DNA of 35,669 nucleotides, from contig RKRS01000165.1 of NCBI GenBank assembly GCA_007571275.1, positions 1-35,669 on the forward strand, written 5' to 3'. Shown piece after piece: positions 6,679 to 14,464 of this stretch. Position 1 is the stretch's first letter. Each line of letters starts with the position of its first letter. Below the pieces are notes generated by a model that saw nothing but the letters and a program-made list of their open reading frames with translations, was not told where the DNA came from and did no database searches. Both the position numbers and the translations under genes were made by a program. This DNA comes from Dehalococcoidia bacterium. GTDB lineage: Bacteria > Chloroflexota > Dehalococcoidia > Bin125.

Positions 6679-9600
6679 TTCAGCTACTGACGCTGCTACC
6701 ACTGACTCTGACCGTTCCACGCCCGCCCGTAGCGACCAACCGTTCCGCCCGGTCGGCTCGTTGATGCCGCATCGTGAACTCGAAGCGCGCATCCGAGCGT
6801 TTTGGCGCGAACGCGACATCTTCCGCCGTTCGGTCGAGGAGCGTCCCGCAGACGACATTTATTCGTTCTATGAAGGCCCCCCGACCGCAAACGGGACACC
6901 GGGCGTGCATCACGTGCTGTCGCGCGTGTTCAAGGACCTGTTCCCGCGATACCAGACGATGCGCGGCAAACGCGTGCCGCGTAAAGGGGGTTGGGACACG
7001 CACGGCCTGCCTGTCGAGATCGAGGTAGAGAAGACGCTCGGGCTGGACAGCAAGCCCGCGATCGAGAACTACGGCATCGCCGAGTTCAACCGTCATTGCC
7101 GCGAATCGGTCATGGAATACGTCGAGCAATGGGAAGACATGACCGAGCGGGTCGCGTTCTGGATCGACATGTCCGACGCGTATCGCACCTACACGCCCGA
7201 GTATGTTGAATCCTGCTGGTGGATCTTCAAGACCCTGTGGGACGCCGGGCTGATCTATGAGGCGCGACGCACCACGCCGCACTGTCCACGCTGCGAGACG
7301 TCGCTGTCCAGCCACGAACTATCGCAGGGTATGCAGGACGGCGTTCGTGACCAGGCTGTGACGGTTCGCTTCCGCGCGCACAACGATTCATTGCCCAAGC
7401 AGCTGCGCTGGTCGGGCGTGACTGATTTCCTCGCCTGGACCACAACCCCCTGGACCCTGCCGGCCAATTCTGGCCTGGCGCTGGCGGCGGATGAAACCTA
7501 CGCGGTCGTCGAGGTCGCCGATGGCGGGCGTGTCATTCTGGCCCGCGCGCTGCTCAACGCGTCGCTGGACGGCGCCGTGGAGAACCCGACCGTTGTTGGT
7601 CTGGTACAGGGATCCGAGCTGGTCGGGACCACATACGACGGTCTCTACGACCCGGATCGTTGGGGCGTCCCGGTCTATCGATTCGACGGCGCGCGGCTGG
7701 TGGAGTGGCGCGAAGCAGACGGTTCCCTGCCAGCGCGCCAGGTGGCGGCTGGTGACTTTGTCGAGATGGAGAGCGGCACCGGGATCGTCCACATCGCGCC
7801 GGCCTTCGGCGAGGACGACTATCTGCTGGGCCGCGAGGCGGGCCTGTTGTTCAGACAGCCGGTCGACCTGGGTGGAAACATGGTCGGCGACCCGCAGTCT
7901 CCCGAGGCGCCGGACTTCGTCGGCAAGTGGGTCAAGGACGCCGACCTGCTGATCATGGATGATCTGGAGTCGCGTGGATTCCTGCTGCGCAAGGACGTAT
8001 ACGAGCACACCTACCCCTATTGCTGGCGTTGCGACACCCCGTTGCTCTACTACGCCAAGCCGAGCTGGTACATCGCCACCTCGCAGGCGAAGGACGCCTT
8101 GACCCGCTCCAACGCTGAGCTGATCCACTGGCATCCAGAGCACACGGGCAGCGGACGCTACGGCGACTGGTTAGCCAACAATGTTGACTGGGCTGTCAGT
8201 CGTGAACGCTACTGGGGCACGCCGCTGCCATTCTGGCGCTGCACCGCGTGCGGGGATGTTACGTGCATTGGTTCCTTCGCCGAGCTGCGTGAACGGGCCA
8301 GGGACTTCAGTGGCGAGGAACCTGATCTGTCCGATCCGCACCGGCCGTATGTCGACGAGATTGAGATCGGCTGCGAGCGCTGCGGGGCAGCTGCCAGGCG
8401 TTGCCCCGAAGTGGCCGACGCCTGGTTCGACTCGGGCGCGATGCCCTATGCGCAGTGGCATTATCCGTTTGAGAATCAGGCCCGATTCGAGGAGCGGTTC
8501 CCGGCTGACTTCATCTGTGAGGCGGTCGATCAGACACGCGGTTGGTTCTACTCGCTACACGCTGAGGCGGCCATGTTGCACCACGCCGAGGCCGTGCCAT
8601 CTCCGACGTCATTCCGACATGTGATCTCGCTGGGGCACATCCTCGATGAGGGCGGCGAGAAGATGTCCAAGTCGAAGGGCAACGTGGTCGATCCGTGGAC
8701 CGTGCTCGATCAGAACGGCGCCGACGCCCTGCGCTGGTACTGCTATGTCGCTTCTCCGGCGGGGAATCCGCGTCGATTTTCGGAGCGTCTGGTCAGCGAG
8801 GCGCAACGCCGCTTCCTGCACACGCTCTGGAACACGTACTCCTTCTTCGTGACCTACGCCAACATCGATGGTTGGCGGCCGGCATCCAACCCGACACCGC
8901 CAACAGTTGAGCTGGATCGTTGGATCATCAGCGAATTGCAAGCGCTGATAGGCCGAGTCACTAAGGCGTTGGACGATTACGATCCGACGACGGCGGCTCG
9001 GGAGATCGATGGATTCGTCGATTCGCTGTCCAACTGGTACGTGCGTCGCAGTCGGCGGCGGTTCTGGTCATCCGCGCGCGGCGGCATCGCCGCTGACCTC
9101 GACGCCAAGCGCAGCGCCTATCAGACTCTGCATACCGTGCTCACCACCCTGGCCAAGCTGCTCGCGCCGATGACGCCATACCTGGCCGAGGACATCTGGC
9201 GCAACCTCGCCGCTGAGGTCGATGCCGAAGCGGCTGAATCGGTGCATCTTGCCGCATGGCCAGTCGCAGACGCCTCCCTGATCGATGAGGCGCTGAACCG
9301 AGACATGGCGCTGGTGCAGCGCGTGGCGTCGCTGGGCCGATCTGCGCGCAGCGCCGCCGGGATCAAGGTGCGACAACCGCTGCCGGCGGTCACCGTCGCC
9401 GTGCGTTCAGCTCAGGACGCGGAGGCAATCGAGCGACATCGCGCCACCATCGCGGAGGAACTCAACGTCAAGACGGTCAGCCTGGCCGATGCGGAAGCAG
9501 ATACTCGCCGCTACACGATCAAGCCGAATCTGCGGGTGCTCGGGCCGCGTCTCGGGGCGCAGCTGCCGGTCTTGCGATCTGCACTCAATGATCTGTCGCC

Positions 9601-10051
9601 GGAGCTGACGTCACACATTGCTCAGGCGGCGGAAGCGGGCCAATCGATCGAGATCGAAGGCATCGAGTTGCAGCCCAGCGACTTGCTGATCGAGGTCGAC
9701 ACCGAGACGGTCGCTGATGCAGCGTCGGCTGAGGACGAGCGCTGCGCCGTGCAGCTATCGACGGAGCTTACGCCAGCGCTGGTGGCCGAGGGTAAGGCGC
9801 GAGAGGTGATCAATCGGGTGCAGGGGTTGCGGCGCGACTCAGGGCTGGATCCTGATGATCGCATCGCGCTACAGATCGCCTGCGCGGATGTCGAATTGCA
9901 GACGGCGTTGACAGCGTTTGCCGGCCTGATTGCGGCGGAAACGCTGGCGACTTCAATCGCGGTCGATGGCGCCGACCAGCAACTGGCCAGGCATCAGAGC
10001 GAAGCGGAGATCGATGGCGCAGCGATGGTGCTGGCGCTCGAGCGCGCCTAA
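6671..10051 (+). CDS. ileS: Isoleucyl-tRNA synthetase, type 2, with swapped GXHH signature
   Basis: A class I synthetase that charges tRNA-Ile, 1126 residues from the ATG at 6671, overlapping the preceding gene by 8 bases. Its length and motifs (WDTHGLPVEIEVEKTLGL, zinc-type pairs CPRC, CWRC, CTAC and CERC) fit the eukaryote-like IleRS2 clade rather than IleRS1. The editing (CP1) domain is present: TTTPWTLPANSGLALA, with FVEMESGTGIVHIAPAFGEDDY. The nucleotide-binding KMSKS is intact at residues 664-668 (EKMSKSKGN). The usual HIGH motif reads G78-V79-H80-H81, i.e. first and third positions exchanged. No T-box leader is seen, and none is expected because translation appears coupled to the gene before it. 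Confidence 0.95.
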   Translation: MADSATDAATTDSDRSTPARSDQPFRPVGSLMPHRELEARIRAFWRERDIFRRSVEERPADDIYSFYEGPPTANGTPGVHHVLSRVFKDLFPRYQTMRGKRVPRKGGWDTHGLPVEIEVEKTLGLDSKPAIENYGIAEFNRHCRESVMEYVEQWEDMTERVAFWIDMSDAYRTYTPEYVESCWWIFKTLWDAGLIYEARRTTPHCPRCETSLSSHELSQGMQDGVRDQAVTVRFRAHNDSLPKQLRWSGVTDFLAWTTTPWTLPANSGLALAADETYAVVEVADGGRVILARALLNASLDGAVENPTVVGLVQGSELVGTTYDGLYDPDRWGVPVYRFDGARLVEWREADGSLPARQVAAGDFVEMESGTGIVHIAPAFGEDDYLLGREAGLLFRQPVDLGGNMVGDPQSPEAPDFVGKWVKDADLLIMDDLESRGFLLRKDVYEHTYPYCWRCDTPLLYYAKPSWYIATSQAKDALTRSNAELIHWHPEHTGSGRYGDWLANNVDWAVSRERYWGTPLPFWRCTACGDVTCIGSFAELRERARDFSGEEPDLSDPHRPYVDEIEIGCERCGAAARRCPEVADAWFDSGAMPYAQWHYPFENQARFEERFPADFICEAVDQTRGWFYSLHAEAAMLHHAEAVPSPTSFRHVISLGHILDEGGEKMSKSKGNVVDPWTVLDQNGADALRWYCYVASPAGNPRRFSERLVSEAQRRFLHTLWNTYSFFVTYANIDGWRPASNPTPPTVELDRWIISELQALIGRVTKALDDYDPTTAAREIDGFVDSLSNWYVRRSRRRFWSSARGGIAADLDAKRSAYQTLHTVLTTLAKLLAPMTPYLAEDIWRNLAAEVDAEAAESVHLAAWPVADASLIDEALNRDMALVQRVASLGRSARSAAGIKVRQPLPAVTVAVRSAQDAEAIERHRATIAEELNVKTVSLADAEADTRRYTIKPNLRVLGPRLGAQLPVLRSALNDLSPELTSHIAQAAEAGQSIEIEGIELQPSDLLIEVDTETVADAASAEDERCAVQLSTELTPALVAEGKAREVINRVQGLRRDSGLDPDDRIALQIACADVELQTALTAFAGLIAAETLATSIAVDGADQQLARHQSEAEIDGAAMVLALERA

Positions 10052-10075
10052 TCGCCGTTGGTCCGGAGGCGGTCG

Positions 10076-10091
10076 GGCGAAGCTATTCGCC
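10076..10091. terminator. Short hairpin between convergent ileS and YihY gene
   Basis: GGCGAA and TTCGCC form a perfect 6-bp stem around a GCTA loop, between the ends of two convergent genes and overlapping the stop codon of the minus-strand gene. It has no T-tract on either side, so it is a weak bidirectional terminator candidate at best. Confidence 0.25.
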
Positions 10092-11219
10092 GCCCAGCCG
10101 TTCGCTGCGCTCGGCTGCTCGACGTTCAAGCCGCGCGGCTTGCGCTTCCGCGTCGGGCAGATTGGTGGGAATCGGCTGGTCATGTCGCAATTGCCGAGCA
10201 GCGGCGTCCAGGACGCGCTGGCGCAGCGGGGTCGCTTGCTGTTCCGCTTCGGCTTCGTCGTCGTAGTAGCCCAGCATCACACGCGGCCACTCCGCCGCGA
10301 TTTCCCCGCCAAACAACAACACGCAGGCGCTGAGATAGATGAAAAAGAGCAGCGCAATCACCGCGCCGAGCGAACCGTAGATCGCGTCGTACTGGGAGAA
10401 GTTGCGCAGATAAACAGCGAAACCGTACTTGAGTACTTCGAACAACAGCGCCCCGACCACGGCGCCGGGAATGGCGTCGCGGAGACGCACCGTGATGCTG
10501 GGCACGAACTTGTAGATCAGGGTGAAGGTAGTCCAGGTCAGCAGGAAGGGCAGCAACAGAGCCAGAACGTTGAAGAGCCCGCTTGCCTCCGGGCCGAACG
10601 GGCCGAGACTGTCAGCGACCGAGTCGGACACTGCGCGAGCCACCTGCAGCACGGCGGTGGCGGCAATCGACAGCGCCAGCAATCCGCCCAGCGCGAATAC
10701 CAGGCCGACATCGACAATCTTGCCGCGCAGGAAGGGGCGCATGAACTCGCGATCCCAGACCGTGTCGAGACTGAAGCGAGTCGCCGACATGACGCCGGTT
10801 GCGGCCCAGATCAGGCCGAGCACCGAGAACACGCCGAAGGCGGATCGTCCACTGGCGATTGGCTCGATCAGCGCCTCCAGTTCCTCTCGCCCCGCTCCTT
10901 CCTGCAAGGGGATCAATTCCAGCAGATTGTCGACGACCTGCGCGCGCAGGCTGTCATCGGTCAGCAGGAGACCAATCACGGATACGGCCAGAATGGCCAG
11001 GGGGAAGAGGGAAAAGAGCACATAGTAGGAGAGCGACGCGGCGAGCTGCGGGCAGTGGTCATCGGCGAATTCCGCAACCGAGCGCTTGGCCAGCAACAGC
11101 AGATCGGTTCGCCACCAGCCGATGTGCAAGACCAGCCAGCGTCGCCAGCGCGACCACACACCTTGCCACTGAGCAAACTGCCGAGCCATGAACGCCCTGA
11201 ACGCCGAGTACAGTCGCAT
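10083..11219 (-). CDS. YihY/BrkB-family inner membrane protein
   Basis: A 378-residue polytopic membrane protein of the YihY/BrkB family (once misnamed RNase BN; function unresolved). The family blocks are visible: DHCPQLAASLSYYVLFSLFPLAIL near residues 54-77, then IWAATGVMSATRFSLDTVWD, PGAVVGALLFEVLKYGFAVYL, YDAIYGSLGAVIALLFFIYLSACVLLFGGEI. About six hydrophobic helices can be counted. A charged cytosolic tail rich in Glu, Ala and Arg follows residue 310. There is no convincing ribosome-binding site before the ATG. Instead GATAAT lies exactly six bases upstream. An internal ATG at 11189 with AGGG before it is an alternative start. Convergent with ileS and divergent from proB. Confidence 0.85.
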   Translation of the reverse strand: MRLYSAFRAFMARQFAQWQGVWSRWRRWLVLHIGWWRTDLLLLAKRSVAEFADDHCPQLAASLSYYVLFSLFPLAILAVSVIGLLLTDDSLRAQVVDNLLELIPLQEGAGREELEALIEPIASGRSAFGVFSVLGLIWAATGVMSATRFSLDTVWDREFMRPFLRGKIVDVGLVFALGGLLALSIAATAVLQVARAVSDSVADSLGPFGPEASGLFNVLALLLPFLLTWTTFTLIYKFVPSITVRLRDAIPGAVVGALLFEVLKYGFAVYLRNFSQYDAIYGSLGAVIALLFFIYLSACVLLFGGEIAAEWPRVMLGYYDDEAEAEQQATPLRQRVLDAAARQLRHDQPIPTNLPDAEAQAARLERRAAERSERLGGE

Positions 11220-11224
11220 AGGCT

Positions 11225-11231
11225 CATTATC
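11225..11231. promoter_or_regulatory. Symmetric -10 element shared by yihY and proB
   Basis: The bases CATTATC read as CATTAT on the plus strand and GATAAT on the minus strand. They share the critical A(-11) and T(-7) pairs. Predicted starts are 11237 for proB and 11219 for the YihY gene, 18 bases apart. The minus-strand start coincides with the YihY ATG. No good -35 is visible on either side. Confidence 0.35.
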
Positions 11232-11263
11232 CGCCGATGGGACGGTACCGGAGCGTCGAAGCC

Positions 11264-12433
11264 ATGAGCGATCGCCAACCTCGTCGCATTATCTGCAAGT
11301 TGGGCACCAACCTGCTGACCTCGGGCACCGACCGCCTTGATCCCGGCGTATTGGAAGAGGTCGTCCGCCAGGTTGCAGCATTACGGATCGACGGCGCTCA
11401 GGTCGCGGTCGTGACTTCAGGCGCCGTGACCGCCGGCCGGGCTCGCGTCGGAGTCACGAAGACCCGCTCCTCCGTCGGCGCGAGACAGGCGCTGGCCGCG
11501 ATCGGTCAGGCGCAGCTGGTGCAGCGGTATGACTCGCTATTGCAACGATATGGACTGACCGCTGCGCAGGCATTGATCACGCGCGGCGACGTCACGGAAC
11601 GGCGAGGCTACCTCAATGTTCGCAATACGCTGCTGCGATTACTGCAGTACGGCGTGGTGCCAATCATCAATGAAAATGACGTCGTCGCGGATGATGAGCT
11701 TCGCGGCGGCGCGTTTGGCGAGAACGACGCGCTGTCAGCATTGATCGCGAACCTGATTGATGCTGACCTGTTGATTCTGCTGAGCGACGTTGACGGCGTG
11801 TACAACCAAGACCCGCGGACACATGCAGACGCCGAGCTGATCAAGGTGCTGCCCAATCCGGCGTCGATGATGCAGGCAGCTGGCGATGTCGGCGAACGCA
11901 GCCGAGGCGGAATGCGAGCCAAACTGGAAGCGGCGCGACGGGCGTCGGCAGGCGGCGCCGATGTGGTGATTGCCTCGGGACGCGAGCCAAACGCGATCAG
12001 CCGGATCGCACGCGGCGAGCAGTTGGGCACGCTCATCCCCGCCGACACGACGGTCCGTGACAGCCGTGAACGCTGGCTGCTGGCTGGTCTGCACAATGGC
12101 GCCGGCGTTGATCTCGATCCTGGAGCGGTCAGGGCCTTGACCGAGCAGGGACGCAGTCTGCTCCCGGCCGGCATCACGAACGTGCGTGGCTCATTCGAAC
12201 GTGGTGACGTGATCCAGCTGTACGACTCGAACGACATTCCGGTCGCCGTGGGGATCAGTAACTACTCATCGAGCGAGGCAGCCAGGATCATAGGCAAGAA
12301 TTCGTCGGAGATCGTGCAGGAACTCGGCTACAACTACGGTTCGGCAGTGGTGCATCGCAACAACCTGGCGCTCTTACCCCAGGTCGATCGGTTCTCGTTT
12401 GAGGGCGGCCTGGCAAGTACGATCCAGGTATGA
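11264..12433 (+). CDS. proB: Glutamate 5-kinase
   Basis: ProB phosphorylates glutamate to gamma-glutamyl phosphate, the first step of proline synthesis. The amino-acid-kinase domain shows KLGTNLLT at the N-terminus, VAVVTSGAVTAG, the ALAAIGQAQL block, PIINENDVV and LLSDVDGVYNQDPR. From about residue 290 a PUA domain follows (LLPAGITNVRGSFERGDVIQLYD, IGISNYSS-like VGISNYSS, SEAARIIGKNS). The ATG at 11264 has GGAG 10 bases upstream and gives the usual N-terminus (389 residues). An in-frame ATG at 11237 would add nine unconserved residues. proA, the usual partner, is not adjacent; the next gene is an alpha/beta hydrolase overlapping by four bases. Confidence 0.93.
   Translation: MSDRQPRRIICKLGTNLLTSGTDRLDPGVLEEVVRQVAALRIDGAQVAVVTSGAVTAGRARVGVTKTRSSVGARQALAAIGQAQLVQRYDSLLQRYGLTAAQALITRGDVTERRGYLNVRNTLLRLLQYGVVPIINENDVVADDELRGGAFGENDALSALIANLIDADLLILLSDVDGVYNQDPRTHADAELIKVLPNPASMMQAAGDVGERSRGGMRAKLEAARRASAGGADVVIASGREPNAISRIARGEQLGTLIPADTTVRDSRERWLLAGLHNGAGVDLDPGAVRALTEQGRSLLPAGITNVRGSFERGDVIQLYDSNDIPVAVGISNYSSSEAARIIGKNSSEIVQELGYNYGSAVVHRNNLALLPQVDRFSFEGGLASTIQV
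12418..12423 (+). promoter_or_regulatory. -10-like hexamer, leaderless candidate for hydrolase
   Basis: TACGAT lies inside the end of proB exactly six bases before the ATG at 12430. This would place the transcription start on the A of the start codon. No -35 match is seen. The hydrolase has no clear Shine-Dalgarno, although coupling to proB through the ATGA overlap is an alternative explanation. Confidence 0.3.
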
Positions 12434-13308
12434 CTGAACTCACCGACTATCCAGCCTCGCAGATTTACTTCTCCCAACGTCTGCGTCTGCATTACGTCGA
12501 TTGGGGCAATCCCACTGCGCCGCCACTGATTCTGGTGCACGGAGGACGTGACCATTGTCGATCCTGGGACTGGGTCGCGCTGGCCTTGAAGGATCGTTTC
12601 CACGTGATCGCGCCCGATCTGCGTGGCCATGGCGACTCCGAGTGGGTCAACGGCTCCGGCTACTCGATGATCGACTACGTCTACGACCTCGCGCAACTCA
12701 TACGTCAGAAACACCTTGCGCCGGTCACGCTGCTGGGACACTCGCTGGGTGGGCGCATCTGTCTCGAGTACGCCGGTATCTATCCGGAGCGAGTAGCGAA
12801 GCTGATCGCGATCGAAGGACTGGGGCCGTCCCGACGCGTGACCGATTCACATTCCGCCGTGCCAGCGCATCAGCGTATGGCTGAATGGATTTCCGATATG
12901 CACCGCTTCGCCGGTCGGCTACCCCGTCGCTATCCCACGTTGGAGGACGCCGTCGAACGCATGCAGGAAGCGAACCCCCGTCTCTCGGCGGAACAGGCGC
13001 TGCACCTGACCACCCATGCGGTGCATCAGAATGAGGATGGCACGTTCATCTGGAAGTTTGACAACTACGCCCGCTCGTCCTCGCCCTATCCCTTCAACGA
13101 GACAGACGCCGAGGAGATTTGGGCGCGTGTGCGGATGCCGACGCTGCTGGTCGCCGGTCTGGAATCACAGGGCGACCCCAACGAGGATGACCGCACCCGG
13201 TCCTTCCCGCACGCGCGGAAAGTGGGCGTCGCCGACGCCGGGCACTGGGTGCACCACGATCAGATCGACATCTTTCTCGATGAAGTCAAGAAGTTCCTCG
13301 ACGCATAA
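12430..13308 (+). CDS. Alpha/beta-fold hydrolase
   Basis: A 292-residue alpha/beta hydrolase. The oxyanion turn is HGGRDH (37-42), followed by PDLRGHGDS (63-70), the nucleophile elbow GHSLGG with S105, and the catalytic His H272 in AGHWVHHDQ. The acid is probably in the ESQGDP segment near 245-250. A lid domain rich in charged residues spans about 135-225. There is no signal peptide, so it is cytosolic. Esterase, lactonase, C-C hydrolase or epoxide hydrolase are all possible; no substrate can be assigned. The start overlaps the proB stop (ATGA), and an SsuD-like monooxygenase follows after 33 bases. It could therefore act on monooxygenase products, which is only inference. Confidence 0.85.
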   Translation: MTELTDYPASQIYFSQRLRLHYVDWGNPTAPPLILVHGGRDHCRSWDWVALALKDRFHVIAPDLRGHGDSEWVNGSGYSMIDYVYDLAQLIRQKHLAPVTLLGHSLGGRICLEYAGIYPERVAKLIAIEGLGPSRRVTDSHSAVPAHQRMAEWISDMHRFAGRLPRRYPTLEDAVERMQEANPRLSAEQALHLTTHAVHQNEDGTFIWKFDNYARSSSPYPFNETDAEEIWARVRMPTLLVAGLESQGDPNEDDRTRSFPHARKVGVADAGHWVHHDQIDIFLDEVKKFLDA

Positions 13309-13329
13309 GAATTCATCAGCACTGGCGCG

Positions 13330-13335
13330 TACACT
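13330..13335 (+). promoter_or_regulatory. -10-like hexamer, leaderless candidate for SsuD-like gene
   Basis: TACACT sits exactly six bases before the ATG at 13342, matching the TANNNT spacing of leaderless promoters. No Shine-Dalgarno precedes this ATG and no convincing -35 is visible. Confidence 0.35.
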
Positions 13336-13341
13336 TCGCGC

Positions 13342-14442
13342 ATGAGTCATACGCCTGTATCTCGCCCTGCGCCGAAGTTCAGCTGGTTCGTTCCCATCGA
13401 CGGCGACGGCGACCGGATCGGTTCGCTGCGAGCGCAACGGGAACCAACCTTCGCCTACCTGCGGGACGTCGTGCTCAACGCCGAGCGACTGGGCTATCAC
13501 TCGCTGCTGATTCCCACGCGCTTTGCCAACGGCTCGTTCGAGCACTCCGCGCCGTTGGCCGAGACCTGGACCACGGCGTCGGCGCTGTGCGCCGTGAGTT
13601 CGAAGATTCGGCTGCTGATCGCTGTCCGGCCCGGCGTGACTCCGGTCGGTCTGTTTGCGCAACAGGCGGCGACGCTGCACGAGATTTCCGTCGGCCGCGT
13701 CGACATCAACATCGTTCCCGGCGGGATCCAGGGCGATAACGAGCGGCTGGGCATCCACGGCTCACATGCAGACCGATACGCCCAGGCGGATGAGTTCATC
13801 GACGCTTGCGCTCAGCTGTGGGAATCGGGCGGGCCGCTCGACTTCGTTGGCGACTCCGTGCGGCTGAACGGAGCGATCGTCTCGCCGACTCCGCGAGCGT
13901 CCGCTCCCCAGTGGTATCTCGGAGGCGCTTCCGACGCGGCGCTGCGGCTCGCGGCGGCAAGAGCCGATGTGTTGCTCTGCTGGATTCAACCAGCGGACGC
14001 CATGTCCGCACTGCTGGATCGCGCCCGCAATGCGTTCGCGCTGGCGGGCCGTGAGCCACGCTTCGGACTGCGCACTCACCTGGTCGTGCGTGAGTCTGAG
14101 CATGAGGCGTGGGCAGCGGCCTCGGAGTTGTTGTCCGAAGCGCATCCCGATGTGCTCGCGCAGCGCGCCACTGCCGTGAAATCCACGGCGATGGTGGGCG
14201 CCGCCGCGCAGGCTCGGCGAGTCGCGGACGACCGTCTCGGCGAGCGGCTCTGGAACGGCATTTCTCGTGTGCGCGTCAATCTGGGCACCGCGATCGTCGG
14301 GACGCCGCAGCAAGCAGCTGATGAATTGCGCGCTTACTGGCGAATGGGATTCGACGAATTCATCCTCTCGGCCTATCCCCATCTCGAGGAAGCCGAGCGG
14401 ATCGCCTACGACGTCATTCCATTGATCGACAGATCGCACTGA
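13342..14442 (+). CDS. SsuD-like FMN-dependent monooxygenase (alkanesulfonate monooxygenase family)
   Basis: A 366-residue TIM-barrel luciferase-like monooxygenase, closest in pattern to alkanesulfonate monooxygenase SsuD. SsuD uses reduced flavin and O2 to split sulfonates into aldehyde and sulfite. Shared blocks are FSWFVPIDGDGD at the start, LGYHSLLIPT, IRLLIAVRPGVT, QQAATL, YLGGASDAA, RFGLRTHLVVRE, RVNLGTAIVG and the C-terminal FILSAYPHLEEAER. Equivalents of SsuD active-site R226, H228, R297 and Y331 appear as R244, H246, R311 and Y345. The active-site Cys region (C54 in SsuD) is different, with no Cys after LIPT. A flavin reductase and ABC transporter are not adjacent. An arylsulfotransferase-family gene follows after 22 bases. 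The substrate is unproven. Confidence 0.82.
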   Translation: MSHTPVSRPAPKFSWFVPIDGDGDRIGSLRAQREPTFAYLRDVVLNAERLGYHSLLIPTRFANGSFEHSAPLAETWTTASALCAVSSKIRLLIAVRPGVTPVGLFAQQAATLHEISVGRVDINIVPGGIQGDNERLGIHGSHADRYAQADEFIDACAQLWESGGPLDFVGDSVRLNGAIVSPTPRASAPQWYLGGASDAALRLAAARADVLLCWIQPADAMSALLDRARNAFALAGREPRFGLRTHLVVRESEHEAWAAASELLSEAHPDVLAQRATAVKSTAMVGAAAQARRVADDRLGERLWNGISRVRVNLGTAIVGTPQQAADELRAYWRMGFDEFILSAYPHLEEAERIAYDVIPLIDRSH

Positions 14443-14464
14443 GCGCCGAACGGAAAGGCCGATT

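Noticed and set aside
9930-11267. Long plus-strand frame (445 codons) opposite the YihY gene
   Set aside because: The translation is rich in Q, R and E with no domain, and it is antisense to a clear membrane-protein gene.
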